Shown here in pieces: positions 13,718-15,118 of a stretch of DNA of 15,118 nt. The stretch covers positions 1 through 15,118 of the forward strand of contig DATILC010000295.1 in the NCBI GenBank assembly GCA_035476855.1, in the 5' to 3' direction. Source of the DNA: Solimonas_A sp035476855 (GTDB lineage: Bacteria; Pseudomonadota; Gammaproteobacteria; Nevskiales; Nevskiaceae). A program made the translations under genes and the position numbers. The notes beneath the pieces were generated by a model, which saw only the letters and a list, made by a program, of their open reading frames with translations, searched no databases and was not told the DNA's origin. Position 1 is the first letter of the stretch. Every line of letters starts with the position of its first letter.

Positions 13718-15118
13718 ATGAGCTTGGAAGCACCGCAGCTAGTACTGCTTGAGAGGCACTTGGATCAAGAAATTGTCCCATCCCTACCGCCTCTACTGAA
13801 GCCTTCAAATGTGGCTGATAACAATGCCAAGAAGAATAGGTCTCGAGCATTCAGCGCTTTCGCGCTTGCAAATCTGTGCGGGATATCGAAAGCGGAGGCA
13901 GCAAAGGCAGTGGTGGATGATTTCGACGATTTCGGCGTCGATGCCATCTACTACCACGCCCGGTTCGAGACCCTCTATGTTGTCCAGTCCAAACTCAAGG
14001 CTGCCGATTCTTTCGGACAAGACGAGGCGCTCGCCTTCTGCCAAGGAGTCAGAAAGCTTCTCAAGCAAGAGCTTGCTGAATTCAATGAGAATGTCCAGAA
14101 GCGCACTATCGAAATTGAAGGAGCGCTGGAATCCTGCAGCAAGATAAAACTAGTGATTGCACACACTGGAAGTGGAATCAGCAAGCACGCGAAGCATGCC
14201 GTGGACGAACTTCTGGCTGACGAAGATCATGGCGAGGAGCGCCTCGACGGCGTCGTGATCGACTATGACGCCGTGCGAGTCGTCGAGGATCTTCGCGGCG
14301 CCAAGGCGTACAGCAAGATAAGCACGGATTTGCTGGTTCAAAAGTGCGAAATGGTGAGTGAGCCGAGGCTCACGTATTTTGGCCTGATTCCCCTATCTGA
14401 TTTGGTCAATCTTCATCAAAAGCATGACAAGGCCCTGTACGAGCGAAATATTCGCACTTTTCTTGGGCATAAGACCGAGGTAAACGGTTCAATCCAGAAA
14501 ACGCTATCGACCAAACCACAGGACTTTCTTTTCCTTAACAACGGCGTGACCGTGCTTTGCGAAGAGATAGAACCCAAGAATGTTAAAGCAGGAAGAAAGC
14601 GCCTCAAGGTGCGTGGCCTGTCAGTCATCAACGGCGCTCAGACCATCGCATCATCGGCACGCTTTGTTAAAGACAACCCTCAAAGTGACATATCGTCAGC
14701 ACGAGTCTCGCTGACACTTATAAAGGCGGACGCGGATAGCGACTTCGGGAAACAGGTAACGCGTGCACGCAACCACCAGAATCCCGTACATTTTTCGAAC
14801 TTCGCTGCGCTGGATGATGAACAGGAGCGTCTGAGGCGTGACTTGGCGCACTTGGGCATCGATTATGTCTACAAGGCAGAGGCAGTCGACCAAGCCGGCG
14901 ACCCCAATCGCATACGGATAGATGAAGCAGCCCAAGCATTGGCGATTCTCACCAGCGATCCCCGCTACGTGGTCTGGCTGAAGAAGGAGCCTGCGCAACT
15001 TCTCGATACAACCTCGGATCGGTACAAGCTGCTATTCGGTCCTAGCGTCACTGGCTTTCAGCTGGCGAATGCTGTGCGCATAAATCGTTATCTACAGCAG
15101 CGCATGGCGTCGGAGGCG
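13718..15118 (+). CDS. AIPR family (abortive infection phage resistance) protein, C-terminus cut by the window
   Basis: The frame from ATG 13718 stays open for 467 codons to the window end, so the stop is outside. A purine run (GGGGGGAAA) ends just before the ATG, which lies 12 bases after the helicase stop. Residues 240-360 carry the AIPR signature: YERNIRTFLG, then FLFLNNGVTVLCEEI (270-284), then VINGAQTIASSA (303-314), then ARNHQNPVHFSNFAALDDEQERLRRDL (350-376, quoted in parts elsewhere). The N-terminal region reads FGVDAIYYH ... LYVVQSK, in which D75 and Q90-x-K92 fit the D...QxK core of Mrr-like PD-(D/E)XK nucleases. AIPR proteins are known from phage abortive infection. The likely role is an effector acting with the Fic and SNF2 products. 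The gene is richer in A+T than its neighbours (28 of 60 G+C at 14461-14520), suggesting recent transfer. Confidence 0.85.
   Translation, partial: MSLEAPQLVLLERHLDQEIVPSLPPLLKPSNVADNNAKKNRSRAFSAFALANLCGISKAEAAKAVVDDFDDFGVDAIYYHARFETLYVVQSKLKAADSFGQDEALAFCQGVRKLLKQELAEFNENVQKRTIEIEGALESCSKIKLVIAHTGSGISKHAKHAVDELLADEDHGEERLDGVVIDYDAVRVVEDLRGAKAYSKISTDLLVQKCEMVSEPRLTYFGLIPLSDLVNLHQKHDKALYERNIRTFLGHKTEVNGSIQKTLSTKPQDFLFLNNGVTVLCEEIEPKNVKAGRKRLKVRGLSVINGAQTIASSARFVKDNPQSDISSARVSLTLIKADADSDFGKQVTRARNHQNPVHFSNFAALDDEQERLRRDLAHLGIDYVYKAEAVDQAGDPNRIRIDEAAQALAILTSDPRYVVWLKKEPAQLLDTTSDRYKLLFGPSVTGFQLANAVRINRYLQQRMASEA

Overview
The window reads as a GC-rich proteobacterial chromosome, most plausibly a gammaproteobacterium of the Lysobacterales/Nevskiales kind. 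That placement is an inference from gene style, base composition and the abundant short palindromic repeats; there is no rRNA or other marker gene here. I see no rRNA, tRNA, CRISPR array or intact insertion sequence.

Left part (1-2356): the tail of an MFS transporter, a small four-helix membrane protein with an internal duplication, a family-16-like methyltransferase, and, on the minus strand, a secreted YHYH/Excalibur protein. These genes are punctuated by three copies of one palindromic repeat (family A), and the stop codon of the membrane protein lies inside one copy.

Middle part (2418-9713): a plus-strand catabolic cluster. In order it has an enoyl-CoA hydratase-like protein, an AtuA-family (DUF1446) protein, a TetR regulator, a biotin carboxylase, a biotin carrier/BT-domain protein and a carboxyltransferase. 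The last three form one acyl-CoA carboxylase of the methylcrotonyl-/geranyl-CoA type. Its alpha chain is divided into two genes by a single in-frame stop codon. The likely job is breakdown of a branched or terpenoid acyl-CoA. The hydratase lacks one of the two usual catalytic glutamates, and the exact substrate is open. Two similar dyads (TGAG-N5-CTCA) upstream of the hydratase are candidate TetR operators.

Right part (9735-15118): a tightly packed operon of a class II Fic/HTH protein, a 964-residue SNF2 helicase (ATGA overlap with fic) and an AIPR-family protein that runs off the window end. The AIPR protein appears to carry an Mrr-like PD-(D/E)XK nuclease motif at its N terminus. This looks like an anti-phage or stress operon, and I cannot match the three-gene combination to a named system. 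A dyad upstream of fic would bury the Shine-Dalgarno sequence.

A second theme is repeats inside genes. Family C palindromes sit in frame in the hinge of the AtuA protein and before the coiled-coil tail of the helicase, adding linker peptides without breaking the frame. Family B repeats sit between the hydratase and atuA, and as an inverted pair in front of tetR.
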